Of a stretch of DNA of 64,000 nt, positions 13,151-25,638 are shown piece after piece; the stretch's first letter is position 1, and every line of letters begins with the position of its first letter. The notes beneath the pieces were generated by a model. The model saw only the letters and a list, made by a program, of their open reading frames with translations. It was not told the DNA's origin and ran no database searches. Position numbers and translations under genes: made by a program. Source of the DNA: Costus lasius (taxonomy: Eukaryota > Streptophyta > Magnoliopsida > Zingiberales > Costaceae); assembly GCA_027563935.2 (NCBI GenBank), contig CM050449.1, positions 16,390,735-16,454,734 of the forward strand. The letters are read 5' to 3'.

Positions 13151-14787
13151 ACACTAATGGAATAATATTAGTCCTAAAAATACTAATTTCTTATGGCTGT
13201 CATCGAACATACCTTTCTCAAATTTTAATTCAGAATTGTTTGGCGGTAATTTTAGCCACAGTATTTTATTTACTAGATAAGCTCGATAAATTCATTATAT
13301 TATTTTTTTTAAATACGGTATATTTTCCAATAGCATTTTTTTTTAACCAAAAAATTGATTAACCGAACATCTATTAATCAATGCAAACGGTTCAAAAATG
13401 GTTATTATTTTCTGTCTACCATGAAGTTAGCTTACACTATTCAACATATATTGAGTTGAGTAAATCAAGTAATTTTAAGTATTGAAATAGGCCTATATAA
13501 TAGGCTTGAATGACGAGGTCCATGGGTAGGAAAGAATATTCTACTATATGCTCTCTATCTATCTCCTTTGTAGATAAGTCATGGTGCATACTTTCATATA
13601 TATACTCGTGTTGTACTAACTATATTCATTGTGCACTCTCCTACGTGTGTACAATGTTAATCATACTATCATGAAATGAAAAAACACATAATGCCTCATA
13701 AGATATTAGACAATTGAGCGTCATGTGATTGTGATACTTATAATTACCCGTTTTAGTAAGAAATCTCATGTTCAAACTCCCAACTTATCTAATGTTTCTT
13801 TTGAATTCTTTAACTTAATTATCACATGACAGAATAATTATAAGGGATCTACTAAGATCATAGAGCGGAAGATTTCAAACTCATAAAAGCTAATGAAAGT
13901 TTAGGCAATAATTAGTGGCGGAGCTACGTTAGGAGGAGTGTAGGCAAATGACTTGACTCAAAATTTAAAATATATTAAATATTAATATATAATATATAAA
14001 AATTTTTAATTTAGCACCGTTAAGTAAATTTTAACTTTTATGATATTTCTCCTCTATAGCAATTGCCCATATATGCCTGGGTCCTGGTACGTACTTGTAA
14101 TAGTTTGTAATTTCTATTTTAATGATGTACTACCCCACACGTGCATACAGAACCCACCACAGCTCTGATTGGGTCCAATCGAAATTAAAGTTGAGCCAAT
14201 CTGATCGAATCTTTACAACGTGAGTACTCTGGTACCATTTGGCACTATATAACTATATAATTCAGCATCAGTCATTCGATCTGATGGATCACCGTTTTGG
14301 ATGCAGCTCGATGTGATTGATATTTTATAAATCGATTTTTGATGCCTTTGGAGCTAGGAAAAAACATCGGATCCAAATAGTGATTTGGAAAAAGTCAGAG
14401 AGAGGCTAGATGCCAGGGGATCCTATGCTTTTGGTTAGACTCGGTAGGTCCCAAAAAGTCAACGATTCAGATGGACTAATAAGATGCATTCACTGTTCTT
14501 TTCCCTGGTTGATCAATGATCAAAGAACTACGTGGGTGCTACTTTTAAATTTAATACCTTTTCTTCTCAGACAAAACAATATGGACTCTAGTCCTGGAGA
14601 TCGATTAGGAAGGAGCTTCACTTTGAGTGGTGTTTGGTTACAGATTTAAAAGAAATAAATTAAGTTCGAGTCTTTATCTCAACATCATGCTTGATTACAT
14701 ATAAAAATGCTAGAGAAGTGCTAGTTGAATTTCAGGGAATTTGCAAATTTCTTCCTTATAGATTTGCAATTACAGTATCTGATCATG
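13151..14787. other. AT-rich intergenic region between the kinase and peroxidase genes
   Basis: No coding gene is supported. The part nearest 14787 should hold the 3' UTR of the minus-strand peroxidase. TAGTGGCGGAGCTACG at about 13912 resembles the end of a common plant transposon family, but no partner end is evident. Confidence 0.4.
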
Positions 14788-16030
<1,243 letters not shown>

Positions 16031-16449
16031 CTAATCAGATTTAGAGTAAACCTAGCTAGATACTTGTTCAGCGCTAGGTTAATTATTGAGCTGGTTCAGA
16101 TTCAAGATACAGAGATTTATAGCAGCTAGCATGTGTTGGAGCTGAATTAAAAATTGAAGTGTGCGAGTTTATCTTTGCTTCGGGGGTAATTAAGTTGGGT
16201 TGGAAGAGGCGGCCGATTAAGGGCGAACGCAAGCTCGCATGCAAAAAGCTGGGGCAGCTGCCTCTAATGCGCGACCTTATCTTTGCTTTGTGGAACTGCA
16301 CTAAGCAAGTTAGTGCTGTCAAAAGGTCAACTCTGATCTACTTTGGCTGCCACCTCCCAGTTACGTGTAAAATTTTGCCGCGACACGTTGCAAATGTGCT
16401 TTAAATAGTTGAATAAATATCAATTCTTTTATATGTATTTCTATATCAA

Positions 16450-16610
16450 GAAAACTGTTCTGGCTCAGTGGTTAAGACGTATGCTTGCAACGTATATACG
16501 ATGTTTTCATGAGAGTTCGAAACTAGGCGATGAAAATTTTTTTCCCTTATTTACACTAAACGATCTTCGGGAGATACTGCTGTTTGCTGTTCGGCGCATT
16601 AAATAGATAA
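16450..16610 (+). mobile_element. tRNA-derived SINE-like fragment
   Basis: TGGCTCAGTGG at 16461-16471 matches the RNA polymerase III A box. GAGTTCGAAAC at 16513-16523 matches the B box. Their 52-bp spacing is tRNA-like, but the sequence between does not fold as a full cloverleaf with acceptor stem, so it is a SINE head, not a tRNA gene. The 3' limit is unclear; the solo LTR begins just downstream. Confidence 0.5.
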
Positions 16611-16612
16611 TG

Positions 16613-17457
16613 GCGGGTGTAATACCCAGGGACCGGTGGGTCCCAAAACACTTGAGGATTTTGCCAACTCGGCTGGAGGAGCCAAGTAAGTGGCAAAGCT
16701 GGACGGTGCAGAGGCACAACGAATCCTCACGTGGCATTGAAGGTCCGGCGCCATCAACAACAGATGGAAACCCGTATGCAGATATGGGAAGAGATGCGAG
16801 CAAACCGGCGAGCATTGGGGAAGAAGATGTGGATTAATAAGAGTTAATCCCTTCCCATATAAACACACAGAAGGATAGCATTTTGCCTAATGGTGAGGTG
16901 ACAACTTTGGAAGGAGCCATGCGAGCAAGGAAACCTTGCTGTGCAGGTCGGCGACGACAAGGAAAGTAAATCAGAGATTGTTATTTCCTTGCAGAGCTCA
17001 GCGAAGCGGCTACATATTGTCACCAAGGGAGTCGTCCAAGGGTATCGATTCCTACTTGAGATCTCCCATTTCGGCAAGTAAACGTTGGAAGGAACGAGAG
17101 GTGATTCCTTTTCCTTCCCCTCTCAGGCGATCTTCTCCAGAGACGACGGGAACAGGCGAAGAGAGGGAACTTCTGTAGTGTGGACCTCGTGTAGAGGCGA
17201 GGGGTTTTATGTAACTCTTGTATTAAAATAATAAAGAGTGAAAATTTCCCCTAGATCCACCTTGTGTTGTTGTTTTCTTGGCGTCGACGAGAGGTGTTCT
17301 TCCGCGAGATTCCGGAACGAGCGTAACAACGTTTGAAGGCTGGAGGCTTGTGCAGACGTGTACAAGTCTCGCCGCTGTTCATTTCCCCGTTCGAGCGCTT
17401 CCGTAAGAAAGAAAAATCGCATTTACGCATGATACATGAGCGGGGCGTAACAGCGGG
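16613..17457 (+). mobile_element. Solo LTR of an LTR retrotransposon (835 bp) with 5-bp target duplication
   Basis: The element runs from TGTAATACCC (16618) to GGGGCGTAACA (ends 17452) and is bracketed by the perfect direct repeat GCGGG at 16613-16617 and 17453-17457. It carries an AATAAAG polyadenylation-like motif near 17229. No gag-pol or second LTR lies next to it, so it is a solo LTR left by recombination between two LTRs. It separates the peroxidase promoter side from the PTI1-like gene promoter. The family is not assigned. Confidence 0.88.
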
Positions 17458-18501
17458 CATGACTAGAGTACATTCAGCCCGTGTCTCGTCATGCGTGTGA
17501 CATGTTCTCCATTTCTTATAAAGAAAATAAATAAATAAATCTGGTCAATATTCCGTTATTCTCCAACGTGAAGAATGTCATGTACCATTTCTTTATATCG
17601 TTGAAGCGAAAATTGATTGATGGAAATAGTTTTTAAAAAATAATAGAAAATTTATAAACAAATTTCTCACGTTATTCAAATGAACAAATTTAGTAAATTC
17701 AAAACAAAATTTTGTTAGTAAATTCTTTTTTTTTCATTACGGATCGGATCTGATAGTTGTAAAAGATATTATTAGACAGAGACCAGAGAGTTGTTAGTGT
17801 AATCAAAATATGTTAATTTTAGTTTATACAGTTCAAAACTTTTTAATTAGCGAATTTAGTTTAATATTAATTTTGACTAATTATTTTAAATCACTTTTTC
17901 TGAACTTTTTTTTAAATTATATATTTTATATTTTTTAATATAAAATAAAATTGTTTTATTTTTAATATATTTTGAAGTTAAATTGCGACTAAAGTAAACC
18001 AGGGGGCAAATTAAAATATGAAATCCGAAAGTAGCAGTGAAACGGGCGGGCACGTCGCAGGCAACCATCTCTTCTAATTAAATGCAGAAGCAATCGATCA
18101 AAGGAGCCGACTTTGTCGCCAAACCCATCGACATCTCTCATTCTCTCCTCCCAACGAGTTGGTGAATCCTCCTCCTCGATTTGTTCCTTTGTTTTGGTCG
18201 CCGGATTCGAGCTTTGACTTCCTAAAATTCTTTTCCCCATCTCGATTTCTCTCCTCCCGGCAAACAGTCCACGCATTAATATTGGGTAAATCTCATATTT
18301 TCTTCATCAATTTTTTGGTTAGTCCTGCACGCCTGAGCATTAGATTGGGGTTGTTGGTACATTGAATCTTATCTTTCATTCCTGTTGTTAAAATTGATAA
18401 TGGTGTAAGCTTTCGAGTGATTGAACGATTTATGTGAAGGTGAAGAGGCTGGTGGGAGAGTTGCGTGGGGATTCATTCTGACGTGACTAAGTCCGGGCAT
18501 A
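17458..18501 (+). promoter_or_regulatory. PTI1: Upstream region and 5' leader of the PTI1-like kinase gene
   Basis: AT-rich to about 17990, then a more GC-balanced, pyrimidine-rich leader (TCTCTCATTCTCTCCTCCCAAC-type sequence near 18130) leading to the ATG at 18502. The stretch from about 18160 on is present again in inverted orientation at 19600-20300. There may be an intron in the 5' UTR. No transcription start can be fixed. Confidence 0.4.
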
Positions 18502-21500
18502 ATGTGCTGCGGAGATGAGGAAGAGGACAGCTACGGTCCCCCTGCAAACCAACATGCTGCTCCACCCAACCGCAATGCTCCTGGTAAATTAATTAATATC
18601 TTCTCTTTTTGCTAATTCAATCTATTTGGCTGCAATCTTTGCTTATGAACATTGTTATTCTTCATACTATTCTAGCGAACTCGGGATTTAACTCGTGCAA
18701 GAGTTCCAATCCTACTCACATGCTTTTTATCCGTTATTCACATTGATTACCTTTTTGTTCGGCAATACAAGATGTTTGTTTGATCATGAGGAGGGGACTG
18801 TCTGAAACCCTAAATATGTAAATTATGTTCTCAATTTGGATCTCAAATCTGACTTGTCGAAAATTAGATTGTCGAGATGCTTATATAGAGTGGAGTGTTG
18901 ATAACATACTGGTGACTGAAATTATAGTTTGTGGCTATGTCAAGCCAAGAACCTTGAACCTTGAACCAAATTATGTTATATCTAAGAGGTTGTTCAAGTA
19001 GTCTTTATGATGACAATAACTTTATCTTGACATGATGATGGTCATAGAAAGCTAATGGCGCCTTGGGCACTCGAACTTGCGGAGAACAATGTTTATCTTC
19101 TGATCTCAACTTAAATTTTATGAGACTATCCCTCAAACAACTTATGGCCGTACTCAATTTTTTAGCTAACTTGGGAGTTAATCTCATGTGACAGGAACTT
19201 TGATCTACAGAGAGTAGTCCCTGTGAAGCCACTACTACAATTGTTTTCACCAATTGTAGCCGCTGGTCTCCTAATCAGCACGATTATTATGGTCAAAGTA
19301 TTACTCTCTATATGCCTTTTGTTTAGGAATTGATAATAACTTCTATGTTCATTTGCTAATCACATGACAAAAGTAAAAGAAGTAAATTTGCTAGCTCCAA
19401 GCTATTAACAAAGCAACTTGAAATGCATAATTACTATTTATACGTAAGCAGAAAAAAATTGTTCTGAAACCAAAGAATAGAAAGGAACAGCTACTAAGTT
19501 CTGATTTAGCCATATGAATAATTTAATAAGTTGACCTTCCAAACCATGAATATAACTGCCAACATTTGAATGGATTACTACTTATCTTAAAACTCCCAGC
19601 TTGTAGCAAATTAAGAACATAATTTACATATTTAAGGTTTAAGATAGTCCCCTCCTTATGATCAAACCAACATCTTGAATTGTCAAACAAATAGGTGACC
19701 AATGTAAATAATAGAGAAAAAGCATGTGAACAAGATTGGAACTTTTGCACGTGTTGAATCCCAAGTTTGATAGATAGTATGGAGAATAACAACGTTCATA
19801 AGGGAAATTTACAGTTAAGCTCAGCAGTCAAACAAATTGAATTAGCAAAAAGGGAAGGTATTGATTAATCAATTTACCATTAGCATTGTGGTTGGGTGGA
19901 GCACATCATGTTTGAACTTATCATGTTAGAATGAATCCCCACCCAACTCTCTCACCAGCCTCTTCACTTTCACATGAATTGCCCAATCACCTAAAAGCTT
20001 TCACCATTCTCAATAAATAAGATTCATTGGACCAACAACCAGAATCATGTAAAACGAACTAAGAAGTTGATGAAGGAAATCTGAGATTTACCGAAGATTA
20101 ATGCATGGATAGTTCACCCACAGGAGAGAAATTGAGATGGGAAAGAAGAGTTTTAGGTAGTCAAAGCTCCAATCTAGCGACCAAAACAAAGGAACAAGTC
20201 GACGAGAGGAGGATTCACAAACTGGATAGAGAGGGAAGGCATGGTTGTTGGGGAGGAGAGAATGAGAGATGATGGGTTTGGCAATTATGTTCGTAGTTTG
20301 GAAGGTTAATTTATTAAATTCTTCATACATCTAAATGTTGGGTGAGTTTTCCTCCTATGTGGAGGATGGCTCAGTTTATACCCACGTGGAGGATGCCTCC
20401 ATCGTGGATGAAGAGTTGGCTATTGGTGTATTTGCACGGATATTAAAGTTGGGCATTTATTCCTTAGTGGCAGCTTAGTAATTTATGGCACTTATGAAGC
20501 AGCTCGGTTGCAATTTCGACAGTTGACCGAGATTGGATTTTGACTCCACATGTGGGATTAGAGTCTTAAGCTCCAGGTGGCAACTCCTTGTTTAATTGGG
20601 TTTGCCATTATCATGGAGCTGTAGGCTATCATGGACACAACCTGCAAGATCGTGGATTTGCTGCCAACTTCGTGGACACAATCTAGAAGATGGTGGACAC
20701 AGTCCAGAACATCGTGGACACACCTGCAAGATCGTGGATTTGCTGCCAACATCATGGACACAGTCTAGAACATCGTGGACACAGTCTAGAAGATCATGAA
20801 CACACTTCAGCTATGGGGGACACACCCCAGAAGATGGTGGATACACCTCAGCTATGGTGGATATGCACAGTACTTATCATGGACACACTGCAGACATCAT
20901 GGACAGCCTGCAGAAGATCGTGGATATACTGTCCACGATCTGCAGAAGATGGTGGACACACTACAGTTATCATGAATTCACAACATCGTGGACTGGTTGT
21001 GAATATCGTGGATACGTTAGTGTATGTTTGACACGTGTTGTTATTGTCATTAGGTTTTATTGGGTGTATGAGTGCATGCTGCTGTATCCGTACACAGGTG
21101 TAAGAGCATACGTGAAAGAAAGAGGGAAGAGAAGCTTCGGCGTCAAGTTGTGAACTTAGGGCAGTCTATGTAAATCGGCCGCAGGCAAGAAATTCACCGT
21201 TGGATCGGGTTGAAATTTTAGGAGAAGATTCGGGACTCAGTGCTCTTCAATTTGAACGTTCGAATCGTCGAACTGAGGTCTCTAGTCCTCGCAGTTTGCC
21301 CAGAACCGAGATTGCTTCACTTGGTGAAATCTGAACTCTCCTCTCTGTTACATCTGTTACCAACTATGTGTTGATGTTATCCTGAGTTCTAAGTTCATAC
21401 TTGATGATGTTGTTGTGCTCCTAAATGATCTAGGAAGATTTGTAAAACTCATTAACTGATTTAGTGGAAGACTTTGCGCGGAGTCTGGTCCCGTGGTTTT

Positions 21501-24185
21501 TCCTCCTCAAGTTGGGAAAGTTTTCCAAGTAAAAATCTTAGTGTCTCTTGTTTGGTATTGTTTTTTAATTCGCTGCCATTTTTGTACGTTATCATTGCCG
21601 GTAGTTATTTTTTATTAAATTCTTCATACATCTAAATCAGATATTTGTAGTTGTCATCCCTCTTTCTTTCTTTGGTTTCAGAACTTTTTTTTTTTCTAAT
21701 TGCACATGTAAAGTAGTAATAATGTATTTCAAGTTGCTTTATTGATATCTTGAAGCAAGCAAATTTGCTTATTTTATTTTTGTCATATGGTTAACAAATG
21801 AACGTGGAATTTATTATCATGTCATGGATTATTGCTCTTTTTCATTCACATGAATTCCACGGAGAGCAATACTTTCACCATAGTAATTGTGCTGATTAGG
21901 AGACCAGCGCTACAACTGTTGAAAACAATGCAGAGGTAGTAGTGGCTTCACGAGGACTGTCCTCCAACGTGGATCGAGTTCATGTCACGTGAGATTAACT
22001 CCCAAATCATCTAAAGAATTAAGTACATCACTCTTGTTTGAGGGATTGTCACAATAGTCTCATGATATTTAAACTGAGATCAGAAGATAAACATTGTTCT
22101 AAGCTAGTTAGACTGCTACAGGCGCCCTAGCTATCTATGAGCATCTTCATGTCAAGAAAAAGTTATTGTCATCATAAAGACTACTTGAGCAACCTCCTCT
22201 TATATATAACATAATCTGGTTTAAGCCTTTAAGGCTCTTGGCATCTAATTTTCAACAATTCAAATTTGGCATGCAAAAGTCATATAGTAATCTCTAAGAT
22301 AGACGCTTGATGAATCTAATATCAAAATTTGAAATTCGTGTTCTCATATGCAGCATGTAGGAATTTAAGTAAGAATTGTCGCAGTAAAGGATCATCAACA
22401 TGAATAAGCTGATGGTTTCAACTAGCTGTATTATTGGAAAACAGCTTACTGGTGATCAATCATTCTTTAACAAAGTTGTGATTCATTTGTGTTTAACACA
22501 GGTCATGATAGAGACCCAAGAGGACCTGGGGGAGCTAGAAGTGGAGCTCCAGCTAAGATCTTACCCATTGAAATACCTGCCATACCATTGGCTGAACTTA
22601 ACCAGTTGACGAACAATTTCAGCGATAAGGCTTTGGTCGGAGAAGGATCCTATGGCAGGGTTTTCCATGCCACTCTCAAAACAGGTGAGCCTGCTGCAAT
22701 CAAGAAGCTAGATCCAAGTGCCTCTAATGAGCCAGATACTGAATTTGCTGCCCAGGTACAATGATTTAGCACATCGTCTACCCCTAGAAACTGACAAGTT
22801 GTGCATATTTAACTGACTACTTTTTGTTCTTCTGATATTCAGTTATCCACTGTTTCAAGACTCAAGAATGAGTTCTTTCTTGAATTGTTGGGCTATTGTT
22901 TGGAAGCAAATAATAGAGTACTGGTGTATCAGTTTGCAACTAAAGGTTCTTTGCATGACATCCTACATGGTAGATGCTTTCGAATTCATTACTACTGATG
23001 TTTTCTGCTTCACTTTGATGGAGTTTTTGTTGAACTAATCTTATGCTAGGATTCGTCTATTTGGAGCAGGGAAAAAAGGTGTGCAAGGTGCCGAACCGGG
23101 CCCTGTCCTTAACTGGGGCCAAAGAGTTAAGATTGCTTATGGAGCAGCAAGAGGTCTTGAGTATCTTCATGAGAAAGTTCAGCCTCCAATCGTTCATAGG
23201 GATGTCCGATCAAGCAATGTCCTTTTGTTCGATGATTTTGCTGCCAAAATTGCAGACTTCAATCTAACCAACCAATCTCCAGATACTGCCGCTCGACTAC
23301 ATTCTACTCGAGTTTTAGGAACATTTGGATACCACGCTCCAGAGTAAGATTATTTACCTGCTCTCCATTTTTTTCTATTGAGTTAAAAAGTTTTTATTGT
23401 TGCACATTCATCAAAAAATTGTGCAAATTCGAAACCTGAACTAAATTGGGGTATATAAGAAAATAAGTTAAAGAACATCAGTTTGACTGCTTGTGTTGAA
23501 GACAAGGTTTACGTACGTGCAAAGAGATTATCCTAAAATGATACCGTAACACTGGTTGAACCTTAGAAGCAAGCCTAATTCAAAGTATGAATGTATTGAA
23601 TGGTGAAGACAATGATATATTGCGACATATCTATTCCCAAATAACTTGGCAACTCTTTTATAGGTATGCTATGACTGGCTGCTTGACCCAGAAAAGTGAT
23701 GTTTATAGCTTTGGTGTCATTCTTTTGGAACTATTAACAGGAAGAAAACCTGTAGATCACACAATGCCTAAAGGACAGCAGAGTCTTGTCACTTGGGTGA
23801 GTCATATCTAGTGATCTAATGCTCCATCAAGAATAATAAATTCATGTTGCTAATTTTGCCCTCTATTGCTCAAACTATGAGATAGGCAACTCCAAGATTA
23901 AGTGAAGACAAAGTTAAACAGTGTGTGGATCCAAAGCTAAATGAGGATTATCCACCAAAGGCTGTTGCAAAGGTATACTATTCATGTTCTTATAATCAAT
24001 AACTTTTTACGAAACACCTCCTCACCTGCAATTTTGTGTTTGCTTGTACAATTCAGCTTGCAGCAGTTGCAGCACTTTGTGTGCAATACGAAGCTGACTT
24101 CAGACCCAATATGACCATAGTTGTTAAGGCTCTTCAGCCACTTCTTAACGCAAAACCAGGACCGGAGCAACATAACTTAAACTGA
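18502..24185 (+). CDS. PTI1: PTI1-like receptor-like cytoplasmic kinase (RLCK VIII), seven exons
   Basis: Exons 18502-18583, 22502-22755, 22843-22969, 23070-23343, 23664-23796, 23886-23972 and 24057-24185 join to 361 aa, the usual PTI1-like length. The start [12 protein letters not shown] has the paired cysteines used for S-acylation and membrane anchoring in this clade. The kinase shows [40 protein letters not shown] and [17 protein letters not shown] instead of DFG is characteristic of PTI1 homologues and is not damage. PTI1-type kinases act downstream of Pto or OXI1-class AGC kinases in defence and ROS signalling. The first intron is 3.9 kb and contains an inverted copy of the gene's own 5' end plus an insertion, described separately. 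All splice sites are GT-AG. Confidence 0.95.
18960..20300 (-). repeat. Inverted partial copy of the PTI1-like gene's 5' end inside its own first intron
   Basis: Read on the minus strand, 20300-19600 matches about 18160-18850 (leader, exon 1, intron start), and 19550-18960 matches the intron stretch 20290-20336 plus 21638-22240. Examples: CCTCCTTATGATCAAACC-side sequence (about 19655) mirrors the 18780 region, and CTCCTAATCAGCACGATT (19268) mirrors AATTGTGCTGATTAGGAG (about 21884). The layout is therefore A, inverse(B), inverse(A), B. The copied exon 1 has lost most of its codons after the ATG, keeping TGCTCCACCCAACC and the splice donor. Copies have diverged by substitutions and small indels. 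It is not a functional gene. Confidence 0.82.
20310..21637 (+). mobile_element. LTR-derived insertion bounded by a 27-bp direct repeat
   Basis: TTTATTAAATTCTTCATACA plus ATCTAAT-like bases form a 27-bp identical repeat at 20310-20336 and 21611-21637. The inverted copy at about 19495-19545 contains this sequence once and without the insert, so it preserves the empty site. The insert starts TGTTGGGTGAG and near its end has CGTGGTTTTTCCTCC and AAGTTTTCCAAGTAAAAATC, which resemble the 3' part of plant Copia LTRs. The duplication is far longer than the 5 bp made by LTR integrase. No reverse transcriptase is present. Confidence 0.65.
20620..21015 (+). repeat. Degenerate 20-21 bp minisatellite
   Basis: About 18-20 imperfect units of the type ACATCGTGGACACAGTCTAG run through this interval, some as AAGATGGTGGACACA. 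Units are adjacent with no unique spacers. The array lies within the LTR-derived insertion in the first intron of the PTI1-like gene. Open frames across it are by-products of the repeat. Confidence 0.8.
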
Positions 24186-25638
24186 AGGATCTTGCTCGGT
24201 CCCTGGCTATGATTGGCTTATTTCTCCATCTCGTGGTTAATTAGTCAAAGGTTGTGGCTAGTATTAATAGTTGACTTGATGTGTTGAAATGGACTAGAAT
24301 ATTTGTTGTGGGACAAATAAACTTGTTTGTGTGGAAATTCTTCATTACCAGATATTGTATTGAAATGGTATTTAGTTTGACTGTAATGGCAAATAAGGAA
24401 GCTTGATTCCAATATTTCACGTGGTCTATGAAGTAAATGAGGTAAGAATTCCGTTCAGTTTTAGGAAGTGAAACTGGAGCTCGATTGCTGAAATATTTAG
24501 GTGAATTGCTTTGCCAATTCTTTTTGTTCTCTTTGGAAGTGAAAGCACATACAACTAAAGTGCATCCGCCAGTAGAGTTTTATTACTGAAGTGGCTCCAA
24601 GCTCCATAAAATTAAAGGTTTCTAGAGGTTTACTATATAATCAAAAGCTAACCACAGCTTCCTACATATCGATGGTTTACTAAAGTGGGTTTTCGAGATA
24701 ATTTAAAACTAAAAATACTTTTGACCAAGAGGAGACTATTAAAGTCTCCAATTAGGGTTAGGCATGTAGTAATTATTGATTAACAAATTAATTGGACTTC
24801 ATTTATCATTATCTACCAAACCAAAATTTTCGCTATCACTACTGAATCAATTTAGAAAATTACCAAAATGAAATTACTATTAAGTACATTGATAGTTATT
24901 AATTTTAATAATCTACTATTATATTATTAAAAATATATGCATTATTAGTTACCAAGCTAAAAAAATTACCAAATTTACTAAACTAAAAACTGATATTTTT
25001 ATTATATATATTTGTTTTGGTACTTTCCGTAACTTAATGAATTAAACAAAATTACTATTAACGTTATCAAATATCGAATACTGCAAACCGAATATACTTA
25101 TTTTTTGGGGTAAATTTATTATAGAGTGATTTTATGGAGGAGGTTGTTGTGTAAAATGAAGTACTAGGTTTTTAAGTCTAATAATGACTTATACATTTTC
25201 TTATCGTAATATCGAATACTGCAAACCTAATAATGGCTTATACATTTTCTTAAAAAATTAAAATGATAAGTTAGTTCAATCGATAAGTACCTTGTTATTG
25301 ATAATTAAACCTCACTTTTATTAATTACTTACTATTTACCAATGTTAAAAAAACCAAAATAGTATTTTTATCCAAAGCTTTTTTCCCATTTCACTTCACA
25401 CACTTCCCATGCGGACGCCAACTTCTCAGTTCAAATTCAGCTAACTCCGATACACGATTCCGCTTCCCGCCCATTTCTCCACCTTCAAATTAACCTCCGC
25501 GCTTCGGCTCCTTTCGTGATTTAAACCTCTCAGCCCGATCTTTCGTTCCACCTCCATGCCCTAGTTAGCGCCCCTTGCCACCTGATCTCCGCCGCCGATA
25601 TTAGCATCGTCCTCCAGCTTCTCATCTGCTGCTCCGCG
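24186..25638. other. Intergenic region between PTI1-like and CMT3 genes
   Basis: The first few hundred bases should hold the PTI1-like 3' UTR. The middle (24700-25380) is very AT-rich with ATTATTA-type runs and no gene. From about 25390 the sequence becomes pyrimidine- and GC-richer, fitting the CMT3 promoter and leader. No regulatory box can be assigned with confidence. Confidence 0.4.

Noticed and set aside
16450..16530. Possible tRNA gene
   Set aside because: A and B boxes are present but the acceptor and anticodon stems do not form, so a SINE head is more likely.
20596..21153. Repetitive open frames rich in W, T and H
   Set aside because: They are translations of the 20-21 bp minisatellite.
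23272..23280. DFN instead of DFG in the PTI1-like kinase, first read as an inactivating change
   Set aside because: The asparagine is characteristic of the PTI1 clade, so it is not evidence of decay.
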